DNA from: Theocolax elegans
Lineage: Eukaryota; Arthropoda; Insecta; Hymenoptera; Cerocephalidae
Assembly: GCA_026168455.1 (NCBI GenBank)
Contig: CM047426.1
Location: 50,017,229 to 50,081,228 of the forward strand
Direction of reading: 5' to 3'
DNA length: 64,000 bases
Shown here: one piece after another, positions 1-10,512 of the stretch
Layout of the letters: each line of letters opens with the position of its first letter
Numbering within the stretch: the stretch's first letter is position 1
Position numbers and translations under genes: made by a program
The notes under the pieces: model-generated
Database searches by the model: none
What the model was told of the DNA's origin: nothing
Seen by the model: only the letters and a program-made list of their open reading frames with translations

Positions 1-464
1 CTAATGCCGCCCCCACCTGTTCTGAAGTAATTGATGTAAATTCAAATAGCGGATAATTATGAGAAGCAGGTAGGCTAAGGATATCTCGTAATTGTGCTGG
101 GGTACAACTAGGATGACTGCAACTAACTGAAGAATAGTGCTGTATAAGCTCATCAACAGAGAAGAACTTTAAGGGAGAACTGTGATTATCCCTGATAATT
201 CCCATGTTATTTAGGAGGCGCCAACAATGCGACTGGTCAGTGGTTTCCAGTAAGGATTTTTCATAGAATGCATCACGTGCACTCTTTAAGTCGCTTTTCA
301 ATGCCTTACGTAAGGATTTATAGGTGTCAAGCAGCACTGGATCGTGACTACGCTTAGAGTTTTTATATAGACGATCCCGCAACTTGCAACGACTTTTAAG
401 TTCTACTGTAAGCCAAGGGGCTGGACGCTGACGAACTCGCTTAGTTACTAACGGAGAGTACTAC

Positions 465-466
<2 letters not shown>
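1..466 (-). mobile_element. Non-LTR retrotransposon fragment (ORF2, between endonuclease and RT)
   Basis: Read on the minus strand this stretch codes for the linker before the reverse transcriptase of a two-ORF non-LTR element. The frame contains RPAPWLTVELKSRCKLRDRL, then a serine-rich segment and SPLKFFSVDELIQHYSS, and ends at PLFEFTSITSEQVGAAL at the window edge. The same spacing of motifs is seen in the more complete elements at 7897-11463 and 54351-59345. The frame is open with no stop over about 145 codons, so this copy may be fairly young. It is 5' truncated: its upstream end runs straight into the (GA)n tract at 467. The RT itself lies outside the window to the left. Clade is uncertain (Jockey/CR1/L2-like group). 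Confidence 0.75.

Positions 467-516
<50 letters not shown>
467..516. repeat. (GA)n microsatellite between two non-LTR fragments
   Basis: A nearly pure AG dinucleotide tract of about 50 bp. The 5' truncated end of one minus-strand non-LTR fragment abuts its left side and the 3' end of another abuts its right side. This is the arrangement also seen at 54321-54350. The Leu-Ser repeat reading frame across it is an artefact of the repeat. Confidence 0.95.
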
Positions 517-519
<3 letters not shown>

Positions 520-1094
520 ATGGGTTGATTATGGCATGGACGCATGAGTGACAACTACCTCCGCATATAAATATAAATAAAAATATAAACAATATATGAA
601 AATATAAAAAATATACCATGCATACAAGTATAAAAATATAAAAATATAAACTATAAAACGCTCTTAATAAACTTATAAAAACGCAATAATTAAATAAAAT
701 CAATCCTACATATTGTATAACGTAATTGCAACGCATTCTCAACAGATTTGAGTAAAACCTGCCACTAAATAATCTGCATATAAAAAATCAAAAAGCAAAT
801 TGATTACTGGGATAGTTCCATTAATTACTTATATAATCTGCTTTTAAACAAACACACACTCGTACTTAGTTTAGAGAAGGATTTTTATATATATATATTC
901 GTAGAAACAATTTGTCTACCAAAAGAAGATTGGCAATTTCGTTCTGAGCGCCGTATGTCAGGATTCGGGGCAGGGAGTAACGCATACAAATAATCTGGTT
1001 TTTTAGTCGTTAATACCTGATAAGTACACCCATAAAATATAGGCGACTTTTGCTCACTGACAACCAGTTTAATTTCTTATAGAAATGATCCAAT
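517..1094 (-). mobile_element. 3' end of a second non-LTR retrotransposon (3' UTR and ORF2 C-terminus, decayed)
   Basis: Positions about 895-1090 on the minus strand encode a broken version of the ORF2 C-terminal region also found at 53487-53789: LSVSK.R.YF.GVL, a stop and frameshifts, then a match to the SLP/NPDLRR-type segment. Positions 517-895 are AT-rich and correspond in order to the 3' UTR of the 53088-54320 element, for example a shared GCAACGCATT segment near 727. The 3' end lies against the (GA)n tract. The coding part is a pseudogene, and the left-arm foldback begins where homology stops at about 1095. Confidence 0.65.
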
Positions 1095-2271
1095 TTCAAA
1101 AAGGTGTCAAAACCCGCAAGTATTGTCTTATTCTAATCAAACTTTGAAAATTGTTATCTGATAAATAAAATTGTTATCTGTCTGATAAATTTTAAAGTAT
1201 AAGATAAGAATATCTTTGATTCTAATTCCTATATTTTCTCTACTTATTTATATTTTAATTACACCTTTTCTATATCTAACTTATATTCCATAATATTTTT
1301 CTGCAATTGAAGGAATTCAATTCGAAAACACCTTCCAAGAAGGTGTCAAAACCCGCAAGTATTGTGTTATTCTAATCAAACTTTGAAAATTGTTATCTGA
1401 TAAATAAATTCTGCAATTGAATCTGACATTGTTATCTAATAAATAAATAATTTTAATTCTAACTACCTTATTTTATCTATTTCTTTGAATTTTAATTAAA
1501 CATTTTTTTTTGAATCGTATCATCATAAATTTATATTTTAAATAAACATTTTTATATATATTACTTAAACTTCGTAAAAAGTTTCTGCAATTGAAAGCAC
1601 TGAAATCAAACTGTAATCGACAAGTATTTTGAACGATGCAAAAATTTTTACCAATCTGAATACAGATTTTCTTTTATGAAAAGTATCTTACACTATTATT
1701 TGTCATTTCTGGCCCTCACATGTTTTACAGTAATAAATAAATAATATTCTAATGATATTAATTTGTGCAAAATTAATTTCTGCAATACTAATAAAATGGA
1801 CATTTCTTTTTTATTCTTTTAAATAATAAAATAATACTTGCACCACCGTTGGTTAAACGCTTCATATATGTGTTAATTCTGACTTACTAATGTATTCCTT
1901 TACATTTATGTAAGTATAATACCGTGAAGAAACTGCAATGAGTAATAATAAATAAATATAGCAATACTTTCTGGCAATTTTATTATCCTACATCATCAAT
2001 GAAAAAATAGACATCATTACTTTATCTAATAAAGTTCACAAAAGAGGCCTAACCATCGGTGGTGCAAGTATTATTTTATTATTTAAAAGAATAAAAAAGA
2101 AATGTCCATTTTATTAGTATTGCAGAAATTAATTTTGCACAAATTAATATCATTAGAATATTATTTATTTATTACTGTAAAACATGTGAGGGCCAGAAAT
2201 GACAAATTCAGTGCTTTCAATTGCAGAAACTTTTTACGAAGTTTAAGTAATATATATAATTAAGTAATCTA

Positions 2272-4022
2272 TCTATATTATTAAAAAAATTTTGTCGCCG
2301 CCGCCGCCGCTGTTTCAGAAATTTCTGAAGAATTTCTGGTATAACAAGATACGTCCCTGTGGCCTCACGTATATATAACATGACGTATAATCACGTGTTT
2401 ATTACGGGTAGTCGCGAAATAGAGAGTATGTTCCATTAGACTCTACAACTATCTATATTATTAAAATCTATATAAGACTTATTAAAAAAAATCTATTCTA
2501 TCTATATTTTTCAAACAGCTGCGGTGGTGGCCGCTCGACGTAAAATTGGAATATACAGTGTGGTCTTTTTCAATCGTATATTTTACAGCTTATAGGCGTA
2601 ATGGGACTTATGTATCAGTGCACGTTGGACTCGAATTGCAGGCTATTAAACATTTGAATTCTAAATTTTAACTCGAGTGTGGGTATCTATGGGTTGATGT
2701 GTCTATAATACATGATACGTGAGTGTGTGAGATACTGAGTGATTCAAAAGTGCCCCCTATAGATAAACTTTGAATAAACAGAGTGATCTTTTTGAATCAT
2801 GTTTATGCCACCCTTTATGTATACGTAATGGGATTTATGCGTGGGTGGATGTGTACGTAAAACGTGAAACTTGAGTGTGTGTGGATGGATAGGTGTATGT
2901 ATGTGTATCTGGAAGTATATGTTGGTGAGTGAGGGTGGATGTGGGTAGGTAGAAGTGAGTATGTATTTGTTAATGTGGATGTGTGCGGGTAAGTGTAGAT
3001 GGTTGGATATGGGTGTGTGAGCATGTGCATGAGATACAGAGTTCAAATATACCCATCTTTTTGAATCATGTTTGTGCCATCCGGTATATATACGTTACGG
3101 GATTTCTATATGCAGGGGATAACGGACCCGAATTGCAGGCTACTACACGTTTGAAATCTAAATGTTAAAATCAGCATGTGCATGACGATCGGTAGGTAGT
3201 GGCGAGTGTGGGTGGTGGGTGTGTGTGCAAAGGTGTGGATGGTTGGATATGGGTGTGTGAGATGCAGCATTATTCAAAAATACCCGCCATAGACCAATTT
3301 TGAATATAAAGGGTGATCATTTTGAATCATGTGTTTGTTACCCTGGATGTATACTTTCTAGGATTTATATATACAGCGGATGACTGACCCAAATTGCAGG
3401 CAAGTACAGATTTAAAATCTAAATTTTGACATGTGCGTGGGTGGATGTGAATGTGAAACGTGAAACTTGAGTGCATGAAGATGGATAGGTATATGTATGT
3501 GGATTTGGAAGTGTATGCAGGTATGTGAGGGTGGGTGCAGGTAGGTGTACGTGTGTGTATGGGTTGATGTGGATGTGCGAGGGTAGGCGTGGATGGTTGG
3601 ATGTGGGCGTGTGTGGGTGGATGTTAGTGTGGGTGGGTAGATGGGGACGAGTATAGGAAGAAGTTGAGGTGTGAGAGTTGGTGTGGGTGAGTGAATGTGG
3701 ATATGTCAGCATATGTGTGATGATACAGAGTGATTCAAAACTACCATCCAGTTTGCATATATTTTTACATTACTATTACATATAAACAGAAGTTATGTAA
3801 TTTATTTTCTATACAGTATGTGATATCGAATAATATCATTCGACATACTTGTGAGCGAATATTTTCTATTTTCACATTTGTACCGAAAACTACAATTTTC
3901 AACCTTTTGAAGCAAGTTTATTTTTAAAATAAAATTTATAATACTATAAATTATAACAAATGCACAATTTTCAAGCGGCAATCGAGGGTTGACGAGCGAA
4001 GCGAGTAGGGGGTACCCCCTAG
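2272..4022 (+). mobile_element. Non-autonomous Helitron
   Basis: The 5' end reads A^TCTATATTATTAAAA and the 3' end reads GCGAAGCGAGTAGGGGGTAC followed by CCCCTAG^T. The 3' part contains a GGGGG/CCCCC hairpin just before the terminal CTAG, as expected for Helitrons, and the insertion lies between A (2271) and T (4023) without a target duplication. Joining the flanks restores an uninterrupted copy of the foldback arm seen at 1536-1570, which confirms the boundaries. There is no Rep/helicase coding region, so it must have been moved in trans. A second 5'-like terminus (ATCTATATTATTAAAA) at 2451 suggests a nested or duplicated 5' end. Confidence 0.8.
2560..3720. repeat. Degenerate tandem repeats inside the Helitron
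   Basis: A unit containing GATCTTTTTGAATCATGTTT, then a GGGATTTAT segment and GAATTGCAGGC, recurs imperfectly (GAATCATGT near 2796, 3063 and 3325; ATTGCAGGC near 2635, 3133 and 3396). The last copies are about 263 bp apart. Between units lie purine-rich GTGGATGTGG-type minisatellite stretches (about 2825-3010, 3185-3260, 3425-3715). The long His/Pro/Thr-rich reading frames on the minus strand here are products of this repeat and are not annotated as genes. Confidence 0.75.
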
Positions 4023-4175
4023 TATATATAAAAATGTTTATTTAAAATATAAATTTATGATACGATTCAAAATACTTGTCGATTTCAGTTTGATTTCAAT
4101 TATTTCAATTGCAGAAATTTTTTATACGAAATTTTCGTAATATTTAAAAAAATTTTTAATTAAAATTCAAAGAAA

Positions 4176-4192
4176 TAGATAAAATAAGGTGG
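4176..4192. repeat. Left target site duplication of the 5S SINE
   Basis: TAGATAAAATAAGGTGG, identical to 4638-4654 on the other side of the SINE. The length fits target-primed reverse transcription. Confidence 0.9.
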
Positions 4193-4637
4193 ACCGACAC
4201 GGTGGTGGAGTAGCGGAAACGCACCTCGGCCGGTCATGAAAGTTAAGCAGCACCGAGCGCGGTTGGCACTTGGATGGGTGACCGTTCTCGGGCTTAGCTT
4301 AAATGATCGGTTAGGTGTTTTTTCACATTCCACAACGTGAGCGGGAGGTGTGAGGCATTCGGTTTCGGTGTTAAAGTCTACGCAATGTGACCTTGCCACC
4401 CAAACAGAATTGTTCTCGAATACACCGCCCTTCTCGGAGGAGGTTTTCCTAAATGGCATTTATCCCAACGGGTTTGGCCACAGGTTTTCCCTCTCTCCAC
4501 GGGCATAACCCCGGGCGAATGCGAGAAGGTGGGGTAAAGAGGGGGTAAAATTGGAAATGGAATGAAATGGAATAAAGGTGTAGGGGATACGTAAAAATCT
4601 GTAAAAAGGTGTACGTGGAAACTACCAAAAAAATTTT
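4193..4637 (+). mobile_element. 5S rRNA-derived SINE (SINE3-like)
   Basis: The head (about 4220-4290) matches the internal promoter of 5S rRNA: GTTAAGCAGCACCGAGCGCG (box A and intermediate element) followed by GGTTGGCACTTGGATGGGTG (box C region). The rest is an unrelated body ending in a short A/T-rich tail. The element is flanked by a perfect 17-bp direct repeat, TAGATAAAATAAGGTGG, at 4176-4192 and 4638-4654, which is the target site duplication. Without the insert the flanks rejoin into the foldback arm seen near 1450-1490. It would be transcribed by RNA polymerase III and mobilised by a partner non-LTR element. It is not a functional 5S gene, because the 5S 5' and 3' ends are missing. Confidence 0.88.
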
Positions 4638-4654
4638 TAGATAAAATAAGGTGG
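4638..4654. repeat. Right target site duplication of the 5S SINE
   Basis: An exact 17-bp copy of 4176-4192. Confidence 0.9.
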
Positions 4655-5450
4655 TTAGAATTAAAATTATTTATTTATTAGATAACAATGTCAGATTGAA
4701 TTGCAGAATTTATTTATCAGAAAACAATTTTCAAAGTTTGATTAGAATAACACAATACTTGCGGGTTTTGACACCTTCTTGGAAGGTGTTTTCGAATTGA
4801 ATACTTTCAATTGTAGAAAAATATTATGGAATATAAGTTAGATATTGAAAAGGTGTAATTAAAATATAAATAAGTAGAGAAAATATGGGAATTAGAATCA
4901 AAGATATTTTTATCTTATACTTTAAAATTTATCAGACAGATAACGATTTTATTTATCAGTTAACAATTTTCAAAGTTTGATTAGAATAAGACAATACTTG
5001 CGGGTTTTGACACCTTTTTGAAAGGTGTTTTTGATTTCAGTACTTTCAATTGCAGAAAGCTATTATGGAGTATAAATTACTTATAAAAAGGTGTAATTAA
5101 AATATAAATAAGTATAAAAAATATGAGAGTTAGGATCAAAGATATTTATTTATTTCAAAATACTTGTCGATTCCAGTTTGATTTAAGTTTTTTCAACAGC
5201 AGAAAACTATTATGGAGTATAAGTTATATATAAAAAATGTGTAATTAGTATTTAAAGAAAAAGAAAAATATGGGAGGTCGAATTAAAGATATGTATTTAT
5301 CAGACAAGAATATTGATAAGTGTGTTTAGAAAAACACTGTACTTGCGGATTTTCATACCTTCTTGGAAGGTGTTTTTAATTTCAGTACTTTTAAATGCAG
5401 AAAACTATTGTGTTGTATAAGTTACATATAAAAAAGGTGTAATTAAAAAA
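4655..5450. repeat. AT-rich tandem units with a palindromic ACACCTTC..GAAGGTGT core
   Basis: Units carrying TACTTGCGGGTTTTGACACC, CTTGGAAGGTGTTTT, then TTTCAATTGCAGAAA and AAAAAGGTGTAATTAAAA recur at roughly 4755, 4996 and 5340, with a partial unit near 5156, each 160-240 bp. The same unit in opposite orientation is at 1096-1420, and a lone degenerate copy with ACACCTTCTACGAAGGTGT lies near 6476. The near-palindrome in each unit could fold as a hairpin. No gene. Confidence 0.7.
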
Positions 5451-5527
5451 ATAGTGTCTTTAAAGCACATGAATTAATTGGTAAAATTATGTAGAATCTT
5501 TATAAATACATAGTGAACTGGTATAAC

Positions 5528-5976
5528 AATTATTTTACAGAACTACTAATAAAAACTTGTATTTAAAAAAATAGCGCAAGGCAGTATACTGGGTTCTCTA
5601 TGTTGGGTAACTGTATTATAGATTAAAATAATAATTTATATTGTTTCATTGGTGATATAGCATACTAAACTTGCCAGAAAGTATTGCTATATTTATTTAT
5701 TATTATTTTATATATAATATATTGAAACTTTCTATAAAATTTAATAGTGAAGAAAGTCTTGTATTTATCAGAAACAAACAATTTATACTAATATTAATTA
5801 TAATTGTTACTAGAATATACTTTCTGCCAATTTTAGTACTCTGTATCATCAATTAAACAACTTTCATAATTTTTTTAATCTAATAAAGTTCCCAACATAG
5901 TGAACTCAGTATATTGATTACCTTACGCTATTTTTTTAAATACAAGTTTTTATTAGTAGTTTTGTAAAGTAATTAT
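5528..5976. repeat. Short foldback element
   Basis: Arms of about 85 bp (5528-5612 and 5890-5976) are reverse complements. The left arm contains ACTACTAATAAAAACTTGTA and ends in CTATGTTGGG; the right arm begins CCCAACATAG. The ~280-bp spacer includes a segment resembling 1975-2037 of the large foldback (GCCAATTTTA.. ATCATCAAT .. TCTAATAAAGTTC), so the two belong to one repeat family. The small AT-rich reading frame 5671-5856 lies in the spacer and has no recognisable domain. Confidence 0.75.
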
Positions 5977-7035
5977 TATTTCATTTAACCAAGTGTTTGT
6001 AAACAATCCACATGATATTATCAATAGATTTTTGTAATTTGGGTCTGACATTTCGTTCAGGAAAATTCAATCAAATTAAAAAAGTTTCATCACACACTCT
6101 GAACCGCTAAGAGTAAAAACTGAACCTTAAATGAGTAATTTGTTGACTTTACTACTCTTTAAGTAACATTAAAAATCCCAAAACTACACCTTTTAAACGA
6201 CTAAATAACTAAAATTACTCTTTAAACAGTGCAAAATATAAAAATCACATTTTACAATAGGGTAAAAAGTAAAAAATGTCCTTTAAAGAAAGAAGAAAGT
6301 GGAACAATTGCTCTATTGAAAAGTATAAACTAAAAATGACCAAGGATTTCTGTTGAAAAACACAACATTTTTTCAGAAAAGTATATACCCTACATAATTT
6401 ACTTACTTTAATTGTTTTTTTTTATTTTAACTAATCTTATGTAATACATAATATCCAATCGTTAAATATCAAAAACACCTTCTACGAAGGTGTACAAATT
6501 CACAAGTATGGTGTCAAAGTATTATTTATTTGTTTTATTTAAATGTAAAAAACGTATTCAATAACTATAAGTATATACAGCATAATTAATACCTTATCAA
6601 CATTTGTTAAAATTATTTAAGTAAGTGAAGGTACAATTATTAATTAAACATCCCTTTCACTTAACATTGGAAAGAGAATAATCTTGTATTTATTTTATTT
6701 CATACAATTATTATTCATATTAAATATATTATGCATTTGCCAAATTATCGAACAAATATGTATTGGCTTTATATAGAAAGTTAAAAAAAAGGTTATTCAG
6801 TAACATTAATAAGGATGGATAATGACACAGGGTCTTAAATAACAATATGCTTTTCATCAATCATTCAGGTCACTCGATATTTGAGTAAAAATCACTGATA
6901 TGTGTAAATGTTAGAAAATTTTATTAAATGACATCCAAACTTGTCAAAGAAATGACATAATTGGTTACATTTAAATGTTAAAATACGTATACAATAATAT
7001 TTGAATTTTAATTAAAGTCACTATTCATGTAAATG
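5977..7035. other. AT-rich DNA without a recognisable gene
   Basis: No open frame of note on either strand. It holds one degenerate copy of the hairpin unit (about 6470-6510) and an imperfect direct repeat of about 65 bp (near 6897-6962 and 7022-7086, sharing AAACTTGT(C/G)AAAGAAATGAC). Nothing else was recognised. Confidence 0.6.
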
Positions 7036-7290
7036 TTACAAAATTAAAAGACTTTCAAACTTGTGAAAGAAATGACTTAATATTATTTCCAAATACTGGT
7101 AAAACGGAGTTAAATTTTCATTCTGTTTCATTTTTTCTTTTACTAATTTTTCAGTCTTTTCTTTAACTCCTATACCCCATGTAAATTCTAATTCAACTTC
7201 CTTATTCTTTTTCTCTTCTGCTTGTTCAAAAGATTTTATCAAGGATTTGTATTTGTCTATTGGGTTTTCACTAGTATCTGATTGGACTTC
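7036..7290 (-). pseudogene. ESF1: ESF1-like coding fragment (nucleolar pre-rRNA processing protein)
   Basis: The minus-strand frame reads ENPIDKYKSLIKSFEQ, a charged segment, LEFTWGIGVKEKTEKLV, then LTPFYQYLE. ESF1, a conserved nucleolar protein needed for 18S rRNA production, has in its C-terminal half a matching order of motifs: a YK-L-- helix, acidic/lysine-rich residues, an E--W--G-KE---E-V-K- segment and LTPW-Q-LE. The fragment covers only about 80 codons; a stop lies just upstream of EVQSDTSENP, and after YQYLE the frame continues as unrelated hydrophobic residues, not the expected lysine-rich stretch. No clear splice sites flank it. It is most likely an exon remnant or captured piece; an intact exon of a real gene is less likely. 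The assignment rests on remembered family motifs. Confidence 0.6.
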
Positions 7291-7896
7291 TCAGTTACTC
7301 TAGTAATATAATATTGTACTATTTAATTTCCAATCACTGGAGTTATAGTTCACCACGTTCAAACAATCATTAATTTATATCCACTATACTGGAGTCACAA
7401 TTATAATAAATAACCTTTTATCTTTCAAATTATAAATGTATGTAATGTATAATATAAAATAAATAAAAATAATATACAATATATATATATATATATATAT
7501 ATACAACACTTATGAAAAGTAACAGCAACTCCTTCTTGCGGAATTTTTCAGAGTCTGACCCGAGTTTTTACCTCTGTCCATGCCTTCTCCTGGGCTGGAA
7601 AGTATATATAGTGATACACATGTATATGGAAGACGAAAAAAGGGAAATCGCAAAATTGTTGAAAGGAATTCAGCAAGCAATTTCTTTGACTTGCTTTTTC
7701 TGCAATATGCGTTTATGAATATTCGCAGGATTTGATGTATATTGAAGAAAATAACTAAGGAATGAGAGATTAATTGATAAACATCAAAAATTAAATTCAT
7801 ATACAAAAATATACGATATGAAAAAATCCGAGGGTTAAAGTAGCTGTATATAAGGGCTTGCGCACCTGCATACTTGCGTCAGGCGCTGGCGCGCCT
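7291..7896. other. AT-rich spacer with (AT)n tract
   Basis: A 22-bp (AT)n tract lies at 7481-7502. Two overlapping reading frames on opposite strands at 7510-7806 have no domain I recognise. No gene is supported. Confidence 0.5.
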
Positions 7897-10460
7897 TATG
7901 ATCTCGCATCCTTCTTTAGACGATGATAATGAATCGCACGCATACATTCAATAGGCGCTGGAGTTTTGTATTCAAATACTCGGGGATATCACAATACACA
8001 AGGCAAGCGTAATCAAAGCATGGCATTACAAGGGCTGTAACTAATTTCTTCTTCATAGTGACTGATAGAAAACTACCACGGTTACGCAACTTATGAAGTA
8101 CACCATGAACTCTTGAGACTATACCCGAAATATGTGAGTTCCATTGCAAGTTTTCATTTATCACTGCTCCAAAATTCCTCATTGACTTAACCAAATTGAT
8201 CTGTTGACCATCTATTAAAACAGGTGCCAAGCAATCTCTATTTATAAATCGAAGCTGCTGAGTTGACCCAATCAGGATTGCCTTTGTTTTGGTGAAATTT
8301 ATTTCGAGTTTAAGTTCACGAGCTCAATTTAATATTATAGAGCTACCACTAGAAAGTTTCTCGATAGCAGCATTACACTCATAGGGACTACAATGTATAT
8401 ACACTTGTAGATCATCCGCAAACAACATCCCCTTGGTGTATAAAAGTCGGCTCATGATTAAATTTATAAAAATAAGAAAGATAACTGGCCCAGGTGTTGA
8501 ACCCTGGGGAACACTTGACGTAGTTTCAAAGAACTCAGAGGGAAGACCATTCTCATCAACAACAGCCTGAGACCGTCCTGATAAATATGAATAGAACCAC
8601 TCTATAGCATCATCCGCAAAATTGAAGCTGTTTTAAAGTTCTCAAGAGATCATAATGACTAATTGTGTTAAATGCCTTTCTAAAATCAAACATTAATAAG
8701 AAGGTGACCATACCTCTCTCAGAGGCCAACCGTATGTCATCAGTGATCTTTATAAGCGCTGTTTGGGTGCTAAACTGCTTGCAAAAGCTCGATTGGAATG
8801 GTGTCAACGTGTTATTTGATTCTAAATCAGCAATTACTTGTTGAGAAACCAGTCGGTCAAAAACTTTAGCAAAATGTGGCAGATTTGGGATAAGTCTAGT
8901 ATCTGATGGCGCTGAGGGTTTAGGAACTTTTCCAAGTGGGATAATGACCGACATCTTCTACAAGGCAGGTTACCTATTCGTTGTAAACGAATAATTAAAT
9001 AGCTCCGTAAGGATTGGAAAAATACTACTAAAAACCTCTTTAAAATACGATAAAGACAAGCCATCAGCATAATAGCAGCAGCAACCTGCACGTGAGTAAC
9101 TGCTTGGAATGAGAAACACGGAAAGTCATAAATAGGTTGTAGCGATTTAATCTCATTCAATTCTTCGACAGTACAAGATGAATGACTCCTAGATACCGGC
9201 GCAAAATGGCAAGACAATTCAGCCGCTGAAAAGAACTTAAGCGGAGAGTTGAAAGTCTCACTCGTTATTATAGAGATTGGCTATAATATTCATTTCGCGC
9301 ATTTCTAATTTCTTTTTTCAACTCCTTACGCATGCCTTTATATCGAACCAGCAACAACGAATCACAGCGACGCTTAGCTAATTTAATTTGTCTCTCTCAT
9401 TATATTTAACCCTAAATCCTTTACTCATCAATGGGGCAGACCGCGAAGAAGTCGTGTCACCATTGGTGCCTGTCTATCCAGATTTGTGATAAGTGAATTG
9501 CACATAGATTCACATAACGTGTCTACAGATAATGATGCATTAAAATTTGCTCGTAAGTCCGTGAGATCATTTTTTATCATTCTAGAAAATTCTGAGTAAA
9601 CACAATTATTAAAATCACGAGAAGAGCGCACAGCAGGCCTTGGTTCTAATACTGGAAGATAATAATCGATAATAATATAGTCGTGCTCATTTATAAATGG
9701 GCTATCAGATTGCTTCTTATTCTTAACCGTAGTTTCGGAATCAACTATAAACACATCAAGCCATGTATCACAATTATCACGGTGGTGGGTTGCATTAAAA
9801 GGATCAAGATGGAATGAATGTTCGTTTATATGGTCAAGCAAATGCGAACTGTAATAATCGTCGGTCATAAAATTTGAATTTAAGTCACCAGTAATAATGA
9901 TGTTCCCATAACGATGAGCATGAAGTTGCAACGTATTAAAGAATTTTGTTAAAACATGTCCCTTGGGACGCCGGTAGACAATTACAAAAAGTATTTTTAT
10001 ATTACAAATAAATAAATCTAACATCATGCATTCTGTATCGTTTATATTAGTTATTTGAGGGGCTTAGAGTACTTTAAAAGATATATCACTCCTCAAATAA
10101 CATGCCACACCACCACCCTGCATGAACTCTCTTTTACCAGTGACAGACGCCAATCCCCGATCATTTCGCAATAAAATATAATCATCTAATTTATAAATAG
10201 AATCTGGACGATTTGGTGTTAATCACGTCTCAATTAGTGCAAGAACATGTAACTTTTGAGAGGTCAACAGTGATTCAATTTCAACATGATGATCAAGCAA
10301 TGAATTAACATTAACATGTGCGACACGCAAATGAGCAGATGACGATGTGTGACGAGTTTCATAAGAATCACTAGACAATCACAGTAATAGTTTGTTGAGA
10401 TCATCCTCGGTAACAATTTGAGTAGCCTGCGATTTATCGTTCTTACGTACATATATAACA
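7897..10460 (-). pseudogene. ORF2 remnant: endonuclease and reverse transcriptase
   Basis: The endonuclease begins near 10340 with HVNVNSLLDHHVEIESLL and ALIET followed by a stop. It continues through GGGVACYLRSDISF, VIVYRRPKG, ITGDLNSNF and NEHDYIIIDYYLP (9428-10027). The RT part includes IPLGKVPKPSAPSDTRLIPN, LMFDFRKAFNTISHYDLLR (8610-8954) and, in a further broken stretch near 8400, GMLFADDLQVYIH with the catalytic FADD. The thumb region with FDYACLVYCDIPEYLNTKLQ is at 7916-8230. At least five frame breaks are present. It once served target-primed reverse transcription; it cannot now. Confidence 0.8.
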
Positions 10461-10512
10461 CTATCAGGAGTCCAAATATACTTATATTTAAGAGGTTCGA
10501 GCTTACTTTTAA

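Larger units (their letters stand above)
1096..5025. repeat. Large AT-rich inverted repeat (foldback) split by later insertions
   Basis: The left arm is about 1096-1855. Its reverse complement appears as 2050-2262, 4023-4192 and 4655-5025. Examples: GGCCCTCACATGTTTTACAG at 1711 matches the reverse complement near 2180; CTTAAACTTCGTAAAAAGTT near 1564 matches 2226-2247; TCTAACTACCTTATTTTATC near 1459 matches the right arm on both sides of the SINE. The right arm is interrupted by a Helitron and a 5S SINE, both of which are clean insertions into recognisable arm sequence. The centre is near 1950. Arms are about 0.75 kb and imperfect, with some duplicated segments, so it is old or built of repeated units. 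No coding sequence is seen. Confidence 0.8.

Noticed and set aside
464..742. Leu/Ser-rich frame over the GA tract
   Set aside because: Translation of a dinucleotide repeat and AT-rich DNA; no coding evidence.
2744..3712. His/Pro/Thr-rich minus-strand frames
   Set aside because: They follow GT-rich minisatellites inside a Helitron; protein-like periodicity comes from the DNA repeat.
4220..4290. Functional 5S rRNA gene
   Set aside because: Only the internal promoter part is kept, the ends are missing and it is bounded by retroposition duplications.
4160..4459. 99-codon minus-strand frame
   Set aside because: Antisense of the 5S-derived SINE.
7510..7806. 98-codon minus-strand frame with hydrophobic start
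   Set aside because: It overlaps another frame on the opposite strand and shows no conserved motif.
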